Source of the DNA: Melitaea cinxia
Taxonomy: Eukaryota; Arthropoda; Insecta; Lepidoptera; Nymphalidae
Direction of reading: 5' to 3'
Assembly (NCBI RefSeq): GCF_905220565.1
Contig: NC_059415.1
Location: forward strand, 3,330,001 to 3,394,000
DNA: 64,000 bases
In this document: piece by piece, positions 34,421 to 44,891 of the stretch
Position numbering within the stretch: the first letter of the stretch is position 1
How the letters are laid out: each line of letters begins with the position of its first letter
Program-made: the position numbers and the translations under genes
The notes under the pieces: generated by a model
The model's database searches: none
What the model was told of the DNA's origin: nothing
Seen by the model: only the letters and a program-made list of their open reading frames with translations

Positions 34421-35260
34421 AAAGGCGTATTGAGTATATTCGTATTTGGATGGCAAATTAACAAATTCTTATGTAGTTATGAAGTAAATTCAATATCATA
34501 GTTTATTCGATTTATCGTACTATTCGAGTTTTCACGTTAGAATATAAGTTATGCAGTCACTAACAAAGCGACATTTTTGTTTTTGAAATTATCTGTTAAA
34601 AAAACAACAACAATATTTTCTCTGGTTTATTTGGATAATAAGTTTAGTTTCATATTTGGTTATAAATTAAATATTAATATCCTGGTATACGAGTAATAAT
34701 AGTCAATAGAAGCTAATGTCAATACTAGTTAATGTCACTCAATAATGAAGTAGCATTTTTGTATTTGAAATTATTCGTTAAAAACAAACAAATAATCCAC
34801 ATTATCCTCTTAATTATATTAGTCTAGATATAAATAATGAATACCTATTTAAACAAATAATTGTATAAAAATAATTAAGGTATAAATTACATTCGCGCCG
34901 AATATTCTCAGCATTTCCCTGTTAAATCGTATTATCACATCTCTGGGTAAAAAAAATAACCGCGCTTAAATTTAATTAATTATTTAAGGCTTTGTATTTT
35001 AAACATGCATAATACTGTATTGTATGTATGGTACTTGAATTTTAATGTTTATTTTGTAAATTAATCTACGAAATGTACGCGCATAACTTCCGGCTGTATT
35101 GAATTAATAAGTCTCTTTTTTTCGTAACTGTTAGGACAAGATTTATATACAATATATATGTATATATATATATATATATATACATATATACTTATATATA
35201 TATACATATATATTCATGTCAAAAAATATTGTATAAAGTAGGTTGACCAAAATTTGTTAA
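34421..35260. other. AT-rich stretch with (TA)n cruciform
   Basis: At about 35,145-35,215 a self-complementary run of (ta)n broken by tg and ca occurs. No gene. Confidence 0.5.
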
Positions 35261-35261
35261 G

Positions 35262-35515
35262 TCACCATCATCACTTGAGCCTGTCGCAGTCCACTGTTGG
35301 GCACAGGCCTCCCCAAGTTCGCGGCAAAAATTTTTATTGCCTATAGTCAACACGCCGCGCAGGCGGGTTGGTGACCGCAGCGCTGGCTTTGTCGCACCGA
35401 AGACGCTGCTGCCCGTCTTCGGCCTGTGTATTTCAAAGACAGCAGTTGGATGGTTATCCCGCCATCATTCGGCTTTTTATGTTCCAAGGTGGTAGTGGAA
35501 CTGTGTTAACTGTGT
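35262..35515 (-). mobile_element. SINE-A copy, minus orientation, followed by cgactt-family scrap
   Basis: Reverse of the 16.4-kb family: 'tcgcagtccactgttgggcacaggcct', 'gcccgtcttcggcctgtgta', 'ttccaaggtggtagtggaac'. A short piece of the cgactt family follows at 35,526-35,570. Confidence 0.65.
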
Positions 35516-35570
35516 TATAAAAAAGACAGCCGTATGAGAACGTCCTCCTTTTTTTGACGTCGGTTAAAAA

Positions 35571-36478
35571 GTTATCAAATATCAAGTTCCAATATTTATA
35601 CTTAACATGATAATCAATAAGTATAAAGTGTTTCTATATCTTATCGATTTCCGGTTTTGGTTATGTTTACAGTGGTTTTAGTGATAATGTTTTATTGATT
35701 ACTATCTGTCGCTCTCGATTTCATTCACATACAAATTTTTCATTTTATAATATGTTAAGCTAACGAAAGGAAAATAATCTTTTTACAGTTTTGATTACAT
35801 TTTTAATCACCAATATGCTTCGTTCCTATTGGTCTTAGCGAGATGTTATATAGTCTACCGTCTTCCTTGATAAAATGAGCTATTCAACTTTAAAATATAT
35901 ATTTTTTTCAACTCGATTAATGTTTACTTATAAATATTTTGTAGGTGTTTTAATTTCAAAATTAATTTGGTTTTTAGATTTTCGAGATGTTGAAAATAGT
36001 GTGTGACAATATTAATTTAATCATTAATTATTTCAAGTTAAGTGAAACGGAAAACTATGACTTAACATCTCGATTATAAGATAGTCAACATTGAGTTGCA
36101 AAAGACATCAACGCATTTAAGTACAAAATATGTAAAGGGCCAGCTTCACCTGTTGTTGATAGAGCTATCTAACATATAACAGTATCCAGTAGATAAAAGT
36201 TTATAATATACTTTTTAACATCAAGTAATCTTTTATCTAAGACAGATTTTTATTTGAATTCAAAAGTTGTTGCTTATTAGTTGTGGAAAAATAGCCCATA
36301 AAAGGACCTGTTTTACCTTCTGCTGATAATTCTCTGATAACCTATCGGGACTTATATGCCTGATAAACTTAATTATTAGCCTGTGAAATAGTCACACTGT
36401 ATCTTAAATTGTAAAGCTTATTGATCTAATTTATACGTAAATGATAATTATATTTTTTTAAACACATTATTAAGGCTT
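35571..36478. other. AT-rich stretch, no gene
   Basis: No coding sequence or clear repeat recognised. Confidence 0.45.
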
Positions 36479-36760
36479 TTTCACCGACTTCAAAATGGAG
36501 GAAGTTACTCAATTCGACCGTATAGACGTATATATATATTTTTAATGTATGTTCGGGGATAATTTCGTCGTTTATGAATCGATTTTGATAATTCTTTTAT
36601 TGTTGGAAAAGAAATATCCAAAGAGTGACAAGGAAACCAGGATCTGATGATGGAATCCCGGAGGAATCGAGGGTAAATTATTTTCGTTTACTTACGTTAT
36701 ATTACTTGTCGATGTAATTAAAGTCGGTTTTTTTCGTTAGCTAGCAAACACAATTATTAT
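36479..36760 (+). repeat. 'cgacttca..ggaggaagtt' family element, short
   Basis: Starts 'caccgacttcaaaatggagg' and includes 'gaatcgattttgataattctttt', 'ggatctgatgatgg' and 'aatcgaggg', as at 7.9 kb, but without the tandem units. It ends 'gatgtaattaaagtcggttttttt'. Confidence 0.55.
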
Positions 36761-37384
36761 ACTTCAAGAGTGGTTTTTGAAACACCAGAAGCATCACAAG
36801 CGCGTTGTTGATGCCGCAACCCTGCCCAGGAGCTCTGGCCACTTTACTTATACAGAACACAACACTTGAGAATAGTGTTATTTAGCTGTGATCTATTGTA
36901 AGCTTAACGCTGTTACTGATTTTGAGCAGGATAATTGACTATCAATGTATACGGAGTCTTTGAAATGATATAATTACGTATGTATGTATCTGATATTTTG
37001 TTTAAATTTTCATTGTGTTGTTTTAAAATATTTTTTTCGTGACAAAAATCAATCAGTCACTTAAACGGAACCGGATGTACATTTTCACTTGCTACCTTGA
37101 GACGCCCACTTGATAGTTATCTACTTAGTACTTATTCACCTTCGGCCTTCATAGCTTTTTTATGTACAACTTAGAACTGAAGTGTAAAGTTTTTAAAGTA
37201 AATCATTTAATTAATTGTTGTTACTATTTGTTTGAGTAATTAAAAATAAATATTATTTCGAATACAATACAAAGTAATTAAACATTTGATTACTAAATAT
37301 TCTTCAGTGAAATATGGTACTTTCGAACAAGCTTTTAAAATACCATTCGATAAGAAATGTGTATTGTATTGAAAGTACAAAATT
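36761..37384. other. AT-rich stretch with dispersed-repeat scrap
   Basis: At 36,780-36,900 is a decayed copy related to 43.94-44.06 kb ('agaagcatcacaagcgcgttg'). No gene. Confidence 0.45.
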
Positions 37385-37591
37385 TATATCATTACATAGT
37401 AAAAACAAAGTCGCTTTCTCTGTCCCTATGTATGCTTAAATCTTTAAAACTACGCAACGGATTTTGATGCGGCTTTTTTTTAAATAGATAGAGTGATTTA
37501 AGAGGAAGGTTTATATGTATAATATATGCATAATATAATAGAGGAACACTGATAGTTTTTGTAACCGTGCGAAGCCGGTGCGGCTCGCTAG
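37385..37591 (+). mobile_element. Tandem Helitron pair, first copy
   Basis: Contains 'aaaacaaagtcgctt', 'tctttaaaactacgcaacgg' and 'aacactgatagtttttg', and ends 'gcggctcgCTAG'|T. Confidence 0.55.
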
Positions 37592-37603
37592 TCATTAACA
37601 TAA

Positions 37604-37795
37604 TATAAAAACAAAGTCGCTTCCCGCTGTCTGTATGCTTAGATCTTTAAAACTACGCAACGGGTTATGATGCGGTTTTCTTTAGTAAATAGAGTGATAC
37701 CAGAGCAAGGTTTTCATGTATATAAATACATGCATAATATAGTAGACAAACACTGATAGTTTTTGCACCCGTGCGAAGTAGCGGCGAGTCGCTAG
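37604..37795 (+). mobile_element. Tandem Helitron pair, second copy
   Basis: Same landmarks as the first copy, and ends 'gcggcgagtcgCTAG'|T. The two lie head to tail with a gap of about 12 bp. Confidence 0.55.
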
Positions 37796-37879
37796 TAATA
37801 AAATTTATAGAATCAACGAATTTTGAATTAACATGGGTTACCTAAATATATGGTCTATTTATTAAAAACTTTTTGATTC

Positions 37880-38055
37880 ATTAATTCAGCCTCATCCCAC
37901 TGCTAGGCATGAGATTCTTTCCCCATATAAAATAATCTAACACGTTACTCTTCTGCGGGTTGACGGATATAGCCCCTATTATGAGTAACGTCGTCCAAGG
38001 TGTTTGTTTATGATAACAACCGGGACCGATAGCTTTACGTGCTCTCCGTGTACGG
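37880..38055 (-). mobile_element. SINE-B 3' part
   Basis: Reverse strand carries 'acacggagagcacgtaaagctatcggtcccggttgttatc' and ends in the 'cccatgcctagcagtgggatg' type tail. The head is missing. Confidence 0.55.
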
Positions 38056-38394
38056 TAGAGCAATCGTCAAGGATAATAACTTTTTAGTTTTGCCTAATGT
38101 TTGACTGATTTAGTATTACAATTATCATAACTGAATACTCGTAGTATGTAACAAAGTAACACACTATCGATACATACATAAAATAAATCGCACACATCAT
38201 TGAAGCATCGTTAATACATTCATACATACATTGTTTTCAGATAAGTTATGTACCTGTTTGCTACAATTACAGTGTCGATCACTATCTGTGACGTGTTTTT
38301 TAATAGATGCATTTTGTCTTCGGGTTTTCCCAATACTGCTTTGACTGTTAGGTGCTGAACACAAAGTAATCTTTTTTGTTCCAACTACGTAACT

Positions 38395-38552
38395 CAATGC
38401 GTCTACGGTACGACAAAGCCAGTCCAAGCGGTCACCAACCCGCCTGCCCAGCGTGGTGACTATGGGCAAAGCACTCATGTGCTCACGCCATTTTTAGTGC
38501 GAACTTATGGAGGGTTATGTCCAGCAGTGGAATGCGATAGGCTAAAGTGACG
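38395..38552 (+). mobile_element. SINE-A 3' part
   Basis: Shows 'cggtcaccaacccgcctgcccagcgtggtgactatgggcaaa' and 'ggttatgtccagcagtggaatgcgataggct'. Confidence 0.6.
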
Positions 38553-39654
38553 TAAGTCATATACTATTCCTAATGAAGAATTAAATTTTTATTAGAAATA
38601 ATATAGCAGTTACTTAAAAAAAATACTTTTTTAAATTTAAATATACTTTTTATTCGAAATAATAAAGTAATCACTGTACTGTTATTAATTAAAAAAATGG
38701 TTTTTAATGAGGCTGAATTGTCTTATTGTCACTTTATTTTATATTATTAGTCACTTTACGTTTTACGTACTTTTAAATAAAGTGTAGTGTAAGGTTTTTT
38801 TTTTTAAAAAATCAAGAAATAGATTGATGTACTTTACAAAATGGCGTTTACTTTCTATTAATGAAAGTTATTGGTATTATCTTTAGTACGGTGAGATGTA
38901 AAATGACTAAAAAATCCGCACAGCATTACTCGAGTTTTTATGGTACCACATCCATTCATTGCAGTATTATTTATAGCCGGTTTACACCGAATAAACAGGA
39001 CAAATAAAAAGCTAAAAAAAATTTTTTTAAACAAAGCCTACACACTTTTCGTTTATAAAAATTACAAAAACAGTGTGGTAATATCGATTTAACCATGTTA
39101 ATGTAGTACAGATTTAAAGAATGAATTACGAGACTGGTATTAAACACAATTTCGTATACGGTATGCGGAAAAAATAAATAACCAGCCGGACTGCAAACGT
39201 ATTACCATACTTTGATTTCCTCAATTAATTATGAAAAAAATACACGTTTATTACGCAATGAGGTCAATTCACTAATACCACGATTATTAAAATTTTGAAG
39301 CATTTGAGAAAGTTAGTGAAATATTAGAAACATTTTGGTAATAGGGTTGACAACGCGTTTGTGACGATCCCGGTGTTGCAGGCGTTTGTAGGTAAATGTT
39401 TACCGTCAGGCAGACTGTATGCTTGTTTGCCACAATAGTTGTATAAAAAAAGGTGACTAGATCCCCAGTTCGGTTTTACCCGCGTCTACGTTTATGATTG
39501 TTGCTTTTCCCTGTTATAAAATGTGTGATGGCTTAAAGTCTGCTTACATAATTAATAGGCTATTGCATATGGTCATGGTCTATTATGGTCGATGGTCTCA
39601 TATATATTTGATATCTTCTTAGAAGTTTGTCTGACACATGATTGTGTTACGCAG
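38553..39654. other. AT-rich stretch with a LINE/SINE scrap
   Basis: At about 39,350-39,430 lies 'gttgcaggcgtttgtaggtaaatg' and 'accgtcaggcagactgtatgcttgtttgcc', a common repeat also at 27.2 and 32.6 kb. No gene. Confidence 0.5.
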
Positions 39655-39805
39655 TGTGGGACGTCCTCCGGCCCGTTGGACCGACGATCTACGTAAGATT
39701 GCCGGTGTAGGCTGGATGAGGATTGCGGAAGACCGGGATGTGTGGCGCGAACTTGGGGAGGCCTATGTCCAGCAGTGGACTGCGATAGGCTGAAGTGATG
39801 ATTGT
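39655..39805 (+). pseudogene. RTE-like LINE C-terminal end
   Basis: The plus frame reads SVGRPPARWTDDLRKIAGVG, WMRIAEDRDVWRELGEAYV, QQWTAIG and stop. This is the C-terminus of the ORF in this LINE family. The 3' end 'ggcctatgtccagcagtggactgcgataggctgaagtgatga' is the same as the SINE-A tail. Confidence 0.75.
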
Positions 39806-39889
39806 GTTACTGTTTCCTCCTGGACTGTGGGTACGATTCCTGTCCCGAATATAGGTGTAATATATATTGATATGAATTTGTGTGTAACA

Positions 39890-40215
39890 CCACACTGCTT
39901 CGCATAGGCCTCTTTCCCCATGTAGGATAAGGTTCGGAGCTTATTTGACCACGTACACGGCTCCATTGCGGGCTGGTGGATATATACTCCCTACTATGAG
40001 TAGCGATCGCTATCAGGTGTATATGATAATAAAAGGGACCAATAGCTTACTGTGTTCTCCGAGGCAAGGTATGGAGATTTGCACGGACAGACATCCAAAT
40101 TGGCGAGAAATATTCGTACAAACACAATATCCATCCCGAGCAGGTATCGAACCCGCAAACTGCCGGTGTTTAGGCGCCACGGCACATTCATTACCAAACC
40201 GGAGCGGTTGTTATA
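39890..40215 (-). mobile_element. SINE-B copy, nearly full length
   Basis: Head at 40,140-40,215 on the reverse strand ('aaccgctccggtttgg', 'aacaccggcagtttgcgggttcgatacc' with B box). Body 'aaatctccataccttgcctcggagaacac', 3' end 'catggggaaagaggcctatgcg'. Confidence 0.65.
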
Positions 40216-40989
40216 TGATATACAATATGTTCATTTTATTATTTTTATTAAAAAGTTAGGGCAAGTAAGTTGCATATATTACAAAGGCCACAGGTTATAA
40301 AATTGTGTATGATATCGTAGTTAAATGAAAAGACGCCAGTTTGATAACACGTTGTATAAATTGTTAAATACATTATCCTTCCCTTGTTCCCCAGTTTAGT
40401 AAAAACAGCTGAATAGATAACGTAATTGTTTTGTGTTCATTACTAAAGACAGGGATTTATTGTCTGATAAATATATATTATAATAATAATATTTATAAAC
40501 AAAATAATAAGATAATAAATAAATAAAAAACGTGTTTTTTCTTAATTTATTGTCTGAACATCGAATCAGTATTCGATGTTTTGACGAATGCGTTTCATAT
40601 CAATATATTTTTTTTGGTATTAAGTAATATTAGTATATATATTTTTAGCTGTAAGTATAAGTAAGTCTTAAGTTTCATGTCGATTCAAACGTGAAATTGA
40701 AACTGTACAGAATTTTTTTATATTAATATTTTTCGATAGTCTCTCAAAGACTAGCGTTTCATACATTTTCTCGTGTTATATATTTTCGCTAGTATCAAGA
40801 TGCGGTATGAAGTCGTTTGTCAAATCTGGAAACAAAGAAACTAGGAAATCGTTTTTTCCGGTACAATTAGTAAATGTTAAATTACCATTAATTACGAGCT
40901 TTTTTTGCGACATCCAGCAAAAAAGATTGCGATCAAGGAAACTCGAGAACTAGTTGCTACGATTTGTATAGTTTCCTGTAACTGTATAA
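40216..40989. other. AT-rich stretch, no gene
   Basis: No coding sequence or clear repeat recognised. Confidence 0.45.
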
Positions 40990-41208
40990 TAAAATAAATA
41001 AATAAATATTTACAATATACACACACGGTCATCTGTTCCTAAGGTAAGCAACTTAATGCTTGTAAATAATAGGTAACAGCCGACTGGTATCGCTACATAT
41101 TTTTTTTCGATAAACATACTTATATCGGGGTGGGAATCGAACCCATAAACCTCGGAGCAGAAAGCAGGGTCACTATAAACTGCACCAACGGTCTAGTCCA
41201 GCTAACTA
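40990..41208 (-). mobile_element. SINE-D copy (tRNA-derived, (TTTA)n tail)
   Basis: Reverse strand head 'ggactagaccgttggtgcagtttatagtgaccctgc' and 'gggttcgattcccacccc' supply A and B boxes. The body has 'tatgtttatcgaaaaaaa' and 'ccagtcggctgttacctatta', then 'aagcattaagttgcttacct' and a tail (atttatttatttatttta). Confidence 0.65.
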
Positions 41209-41304
41209 CGCCAGCGTGCAGGGTAGTAGTATGATAAAGTAATAACATTATTTTTTATTTAGTTATATTTATTGATTGTTTTGTGCATACTATCATTAAG
41301 AGTT

Positions 41305-41455
41305 AAAAAGTTAACGCCTCACCCTCAACATCTCGACAAGATCACGACAAACATCTGTACGGCCATTACAATTGTTTGTCATGAACGGTGATCGAACTCG
41401 ACTCCGCAAGCGGAACAGCTATTGCTGTGAACGTTGCGCCAACGCAACTAAACTG
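41305..41455 (-). mobile_element. SINE-C copy
   Basis: Reverse strand starts 'gttggcgcaacgttcacagcaat', has 'gagtcgagttcgatcaccg' and ends 'gatgttgagggtgaggcgttaac'. Confidence 0.6.
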
Positions 41456-41619
41456 ACAGCTGATTTGAATTTGGACTTGTCATGGCTATATGATCTTAAG
41501 TATACATACTAGATATTCGTCGGCTCAGCTTCTTCGTCATCGTATTAATATTATCTACTTTCGTCAATAAAACTCAAGATAAGAGCATTTAAATTATTTA
41601 AACTTATCATCGTTGTCAT

Positions 41620-41785
41620 AAAAAAGTGACTGCGGATTTTTTTCGTTTCTCTGCAGAATCCACATTCCGAGTCTGTTTCATGAAACATAATTAAATTATC
41701 AGACTAATGTAACTGTTGTAAAATGACGATTTAGGTAAGAGTGCTTTTGTAGTACTTCTTGAATAAATAAATTTTTGATTTGACA
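41620..41785 (+). repeat. LINE 3' UTR remnant
   Basis: Shows 'gtttctctgcagaatccacattccgagtc', 'tgacgattt..gtaagagtgcttttg' and 'cttgaataaataaattttttgatt'-type end, as in CR1/Jockey-like LINE 3' ends. A second copy is at 61,598-61,745. Confidence 0.5.
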
Positions 41786-41989
41786 CTTTTAATGATCTAA
41801 TAATGATCAAACTAATAATTAACGTAAATTATTAGTTTGAACATTATTAATTTTATGTTGTTAGACTATAGTTATTTCTGTAATATTAAACAAAAGAGTA
41901 TATATGCGTGTTGTGTGTCAAATACATGATAGTGTGTGTAATGTTTTTTTTTACTGATTTAATGGGATTTTTATGCATTATAAAAAAAA

Positions 41990-42105
41990 ATTAGCATTCT
42001 GCACTCCTTCTCTATACAAGCTATAAGTGTGAGAATTTTCATACTCCTCCGTCCGCGCAATTTTCGCAAAAAGGGGTACAAAGTTTTTGCTTCACGTATA
42101 TTTGA
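41990..42105. repeat. Dispersed repeat, inverted relative to 19.25-19.40 kb
   Basis: Contains 'attctgcactccttctctatac', 'catactcctccgtccg' and 'ggggtacaaagtttttgcttcacg'. Confidence 0.5.
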
Positions 42106-42204
42106 ATTATAAATGTAGACAAAACTCCAAATTGAATCTTTACATAGTCATATCTTTTACATAAATACATATACTTATATTACATCATCATTACTTTTTT
42201 TACG

Positions 42205-42505
42205 ATTCACGATTCAGCCTGTAACATCCATCAGCTGGGCATAGGCCTCTACCTCCATATAGGACAAGGATTGGAGCTTAATCCCTTGTTCCCTACTATG
42301 AATAACGATAGCTATTAGGTATTTATGATAACAACCGGGACCATCAGCTTTACGTGCTCTTCGAGGCACGGTGGGGAGACCCACGAGACAGAAATTCAAA
42401 CCGGAAAGAAATATTTTTACAAATACAAATATCCATCCTGAGCGGTAATCGAGTCTACAAACCGCCGGTGTTTAAGGCGACTACGCACACCAGAGCGGTT
42501 AATGT
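42205..42505 (-). mobile_element. SINE-B, most complete copy
   Basis: Reverse strand: head 'aaccgctctggtgtgcgtag' and 'aacaccggcggtttgtagactcgattaccgc'; body 'gtgggtctccccaccgtgcctcgaagagcacg' and 'ggtcccggttgttat'; 3' end 'gaggcctatgcccagctgatggatgttacaggctgaatcg'. Used as the reference for the family. Confidence 0.7.
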
Positions 42506-43749
42506 TTTGAGTTTTCTACTGACTTTAGATTAATAATACATACAATGCTACACGTCTTAACTGAATTCAAATTATTATTTAAAAAAGATTTTTCCGTAAC
42601 ACATCGTATCCAAAAAAATATCCTAATTAAGTTATCGTTGTAATAACACTGCACTTCTTGTAACGCGAAAATACTACTAAATAGAAACAATCTTTGTTAT
42701 ATAGTTTTAAGGTTTAAATTAAATTAACAGAAATTTCTTAGCATGTTAGTTTCTCATTAAGATATCAAAATAGATTCAACGAAAATTCAGTCTTATTGCT
42801 AATAAAAATAGAGTTTATTTTCAAATGTAAGTACGTATGTAAGGTAATAGCGTTAATTTGATACCCGTTTGCACTTTCTCCATGCGAGCAGTGGACGATG
42901 TGATTTCGCTTTTTTTTCACATACAAAATAATAAATGTGAATGACATTTGTTTAGGGTTACGCACTCAAAAGTTACTTATATAAGCCTGAAGTGTCAATG
43001 TAACAAAAACCGCTCGCGGAAAAGTAGTAAAATGTTACATTTTATAAGGAAGGCACCGTACAACTATGAGGCCGTAGATGTTGTACTATAAATAAAAAGG
43101 TTCTAATATTTATTAAAAAGGCTTCATGCTCAACGGTTCCCCGGGTGAAAATCCTGTGTCAGGGATGCTTGTGACCCTTCTGGTATTGTAAGCCTCTACT
43201 ATTTATTTCTTAATGAAATTAAACATTTTTTTTTTAATTGTTATGTAAGTCATTATTAACACAATTTTCTAAAAAAAAAAAATAATATTTTACGTTGGTA
43301 CGGAACCTCTATTGTAAATACGACTTTCACTTGACTAGTTATTTTCTAATTTTCTTATATTTTATGTAATATACATATACGAAATATTTTTGTTTTAATA
43401 TATTATGTTTGAGAAAATATTAAACGAAAACAGTAAATTTATCACATCTCTCTTCTTATAACACTGGAAATTATCCGCCACAAGATTAATGGAGGAATAA
43501 GTCCCATATCCTATATGGAGGTGATATCTACCAAACAGCGGGATTTCACAAAAAAAGTTTACAGACTGTTTCAGTTCAATTCAAAATATTTATATTAATA
43601 AACGACTTTTTAAGTATTTATATACCTCATTTCGTTTAGGTAGGACACAGTGGAAAATATCCTGGTTAAAATCTGGAGCTGCCCGGCTGAGAAATTACCT
43701 GTATCTTAAAGAGGACGTAGCTATATAATACAGCTCACCCCGAGTCTAC
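42506..43749. other. AT-rich stretch, no gene
   Basis: At 43,640-43,740 is a copy related to the 24.8-kb inverted-end element. No coding sequence recognised. Confidence 0.45.
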
Positions 43750-43920
43750 GTGTAATATAAATATTTATTTATATATTTATACGAGTATATTTATTATTTA
43801 TAAGTATGTTTATCGAAAAAAAAAAATTGTAGCTATACCAGTCGGCTGTTGCCTATAATACAAGCATTAAGTTGCTTACTTTAGGAACATACGATCGTGT
43901 GAGTATTGTGTAGATACATA
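43750..43920 (+). mobile_element. SINE-D body, head missing
   Basis: Carries 'ataagtatgtttatcgaaaaaaa', 'accagtcggctgttgcctata' and 'aagcattaagttgcttact', as in 40.99-41.13 kb but in the opposite orientation. Confidence 0.55.
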
Positions 43921-44130
43921 TTTACATTTTTAGCTTATAGACGTCTGCAACATCAGAAACATCGGAAGCGCGTTACCGACCCCACACTCAATCCTCCCAT
44001 GAGATTTGGTCACCTTACTCACTACAGGAACACAACACTGTTTAAAAGCAGTATTATTTAACTTAGATATTATGTAAGATCGAGGTATCCGGTCGATAAA
44101 GATTTTTTGTAGATATGTCTTGCTGTGCCC
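43921..44130. repeat. Dispersed repeat fragment
   Basis: Shares 'cttatagacgtctgcaacatcagaaacatcggaagcgcgtt' and 'aaagcagtattatttaact' with decayed pieces at 12.9, 20.9 and 36.8 kb. 'tgctgtgccctacctcag' at 44,111 also occurs at 24.99 kb. Confidence 0.45.
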
Positions 44131-44751
44131 TACCTCAGTGAAACTTACATTAAATACAGATAGTGTGATCAGCAAAAGTGCTTTCAAACAGTTACTGCTA
44201 GTTCTCATAAGTATTCTCAGTTGTTCACTATTCATTTCTTAGCTAACTGCATATGTAGGACAGGTAATGTCAACATACCGATCTCCGATCATGGCTTGAA
44301 TTTAAATCAGCTTAACTACTTGTTACGAAAACGTTTGAAACATTTGAAACATATTTCAATATATTATTTACATGTAATGTTTAAGTTAGCATTCATTCTG
44401 TGTTATTAATCGTCTCGCTGTCGTTTCAAGTTATTAATTATTATTAAGTTTATTATTTTACGATAGCCAAGCGATAGCAAGAGTTGTGCAATTATCGCTG
44501 TCACTCTGCAATTTGTTGAACGAAAATATATGTAGCAGTCTATTGAATTTTTCAATGATGCTTGAGAATAAGGCAAATGCTTAAGTGATATTTAAAGTTT
44601 AGAGAAATAACAGTAAAATCACGAAGACAACGATTCTCTCGGGTTTCCACTAGTGATGATTTTTTATATTTGTTAATTTTCTGATATTTTGATAATTATA
44701 ACATCTTGTTTCATACCACCCGTAAATCATACTTGGCGTCAATAACAGGCT

Positions 44752-44891
44752 GACGCCGAGTTGCACGAAAAGAAGTTAAAATTTAAGTAGTGATTAAACT
44801 AATTTAATCGCAAGAACTGTATGAAATTCTTGTGATTAAATTAGTTTAATCTCTACTTAAATTTTAATTTTGTTTCGTGCAACTCGGCGTT
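44752..44891. mobile_element. Foldback MITE, ~66-bp arms, ~10-nt loop
   Basis: Left arm starts gacgccgagttgcacgaaa, right arm ends tttcgtgcaactcggcgt. Pairing runs almost to the loop with only a few mismatches. The whole element is one hairpin. No ORF. Confidence 0.75.

Noticed and set aside
41815..41845. Palindrome caaactaataatt..aattattagtttg as a regulatory site
   Set aside because: Short AT-rich palindromes are expected by chance here; nothing nearby suggests function.
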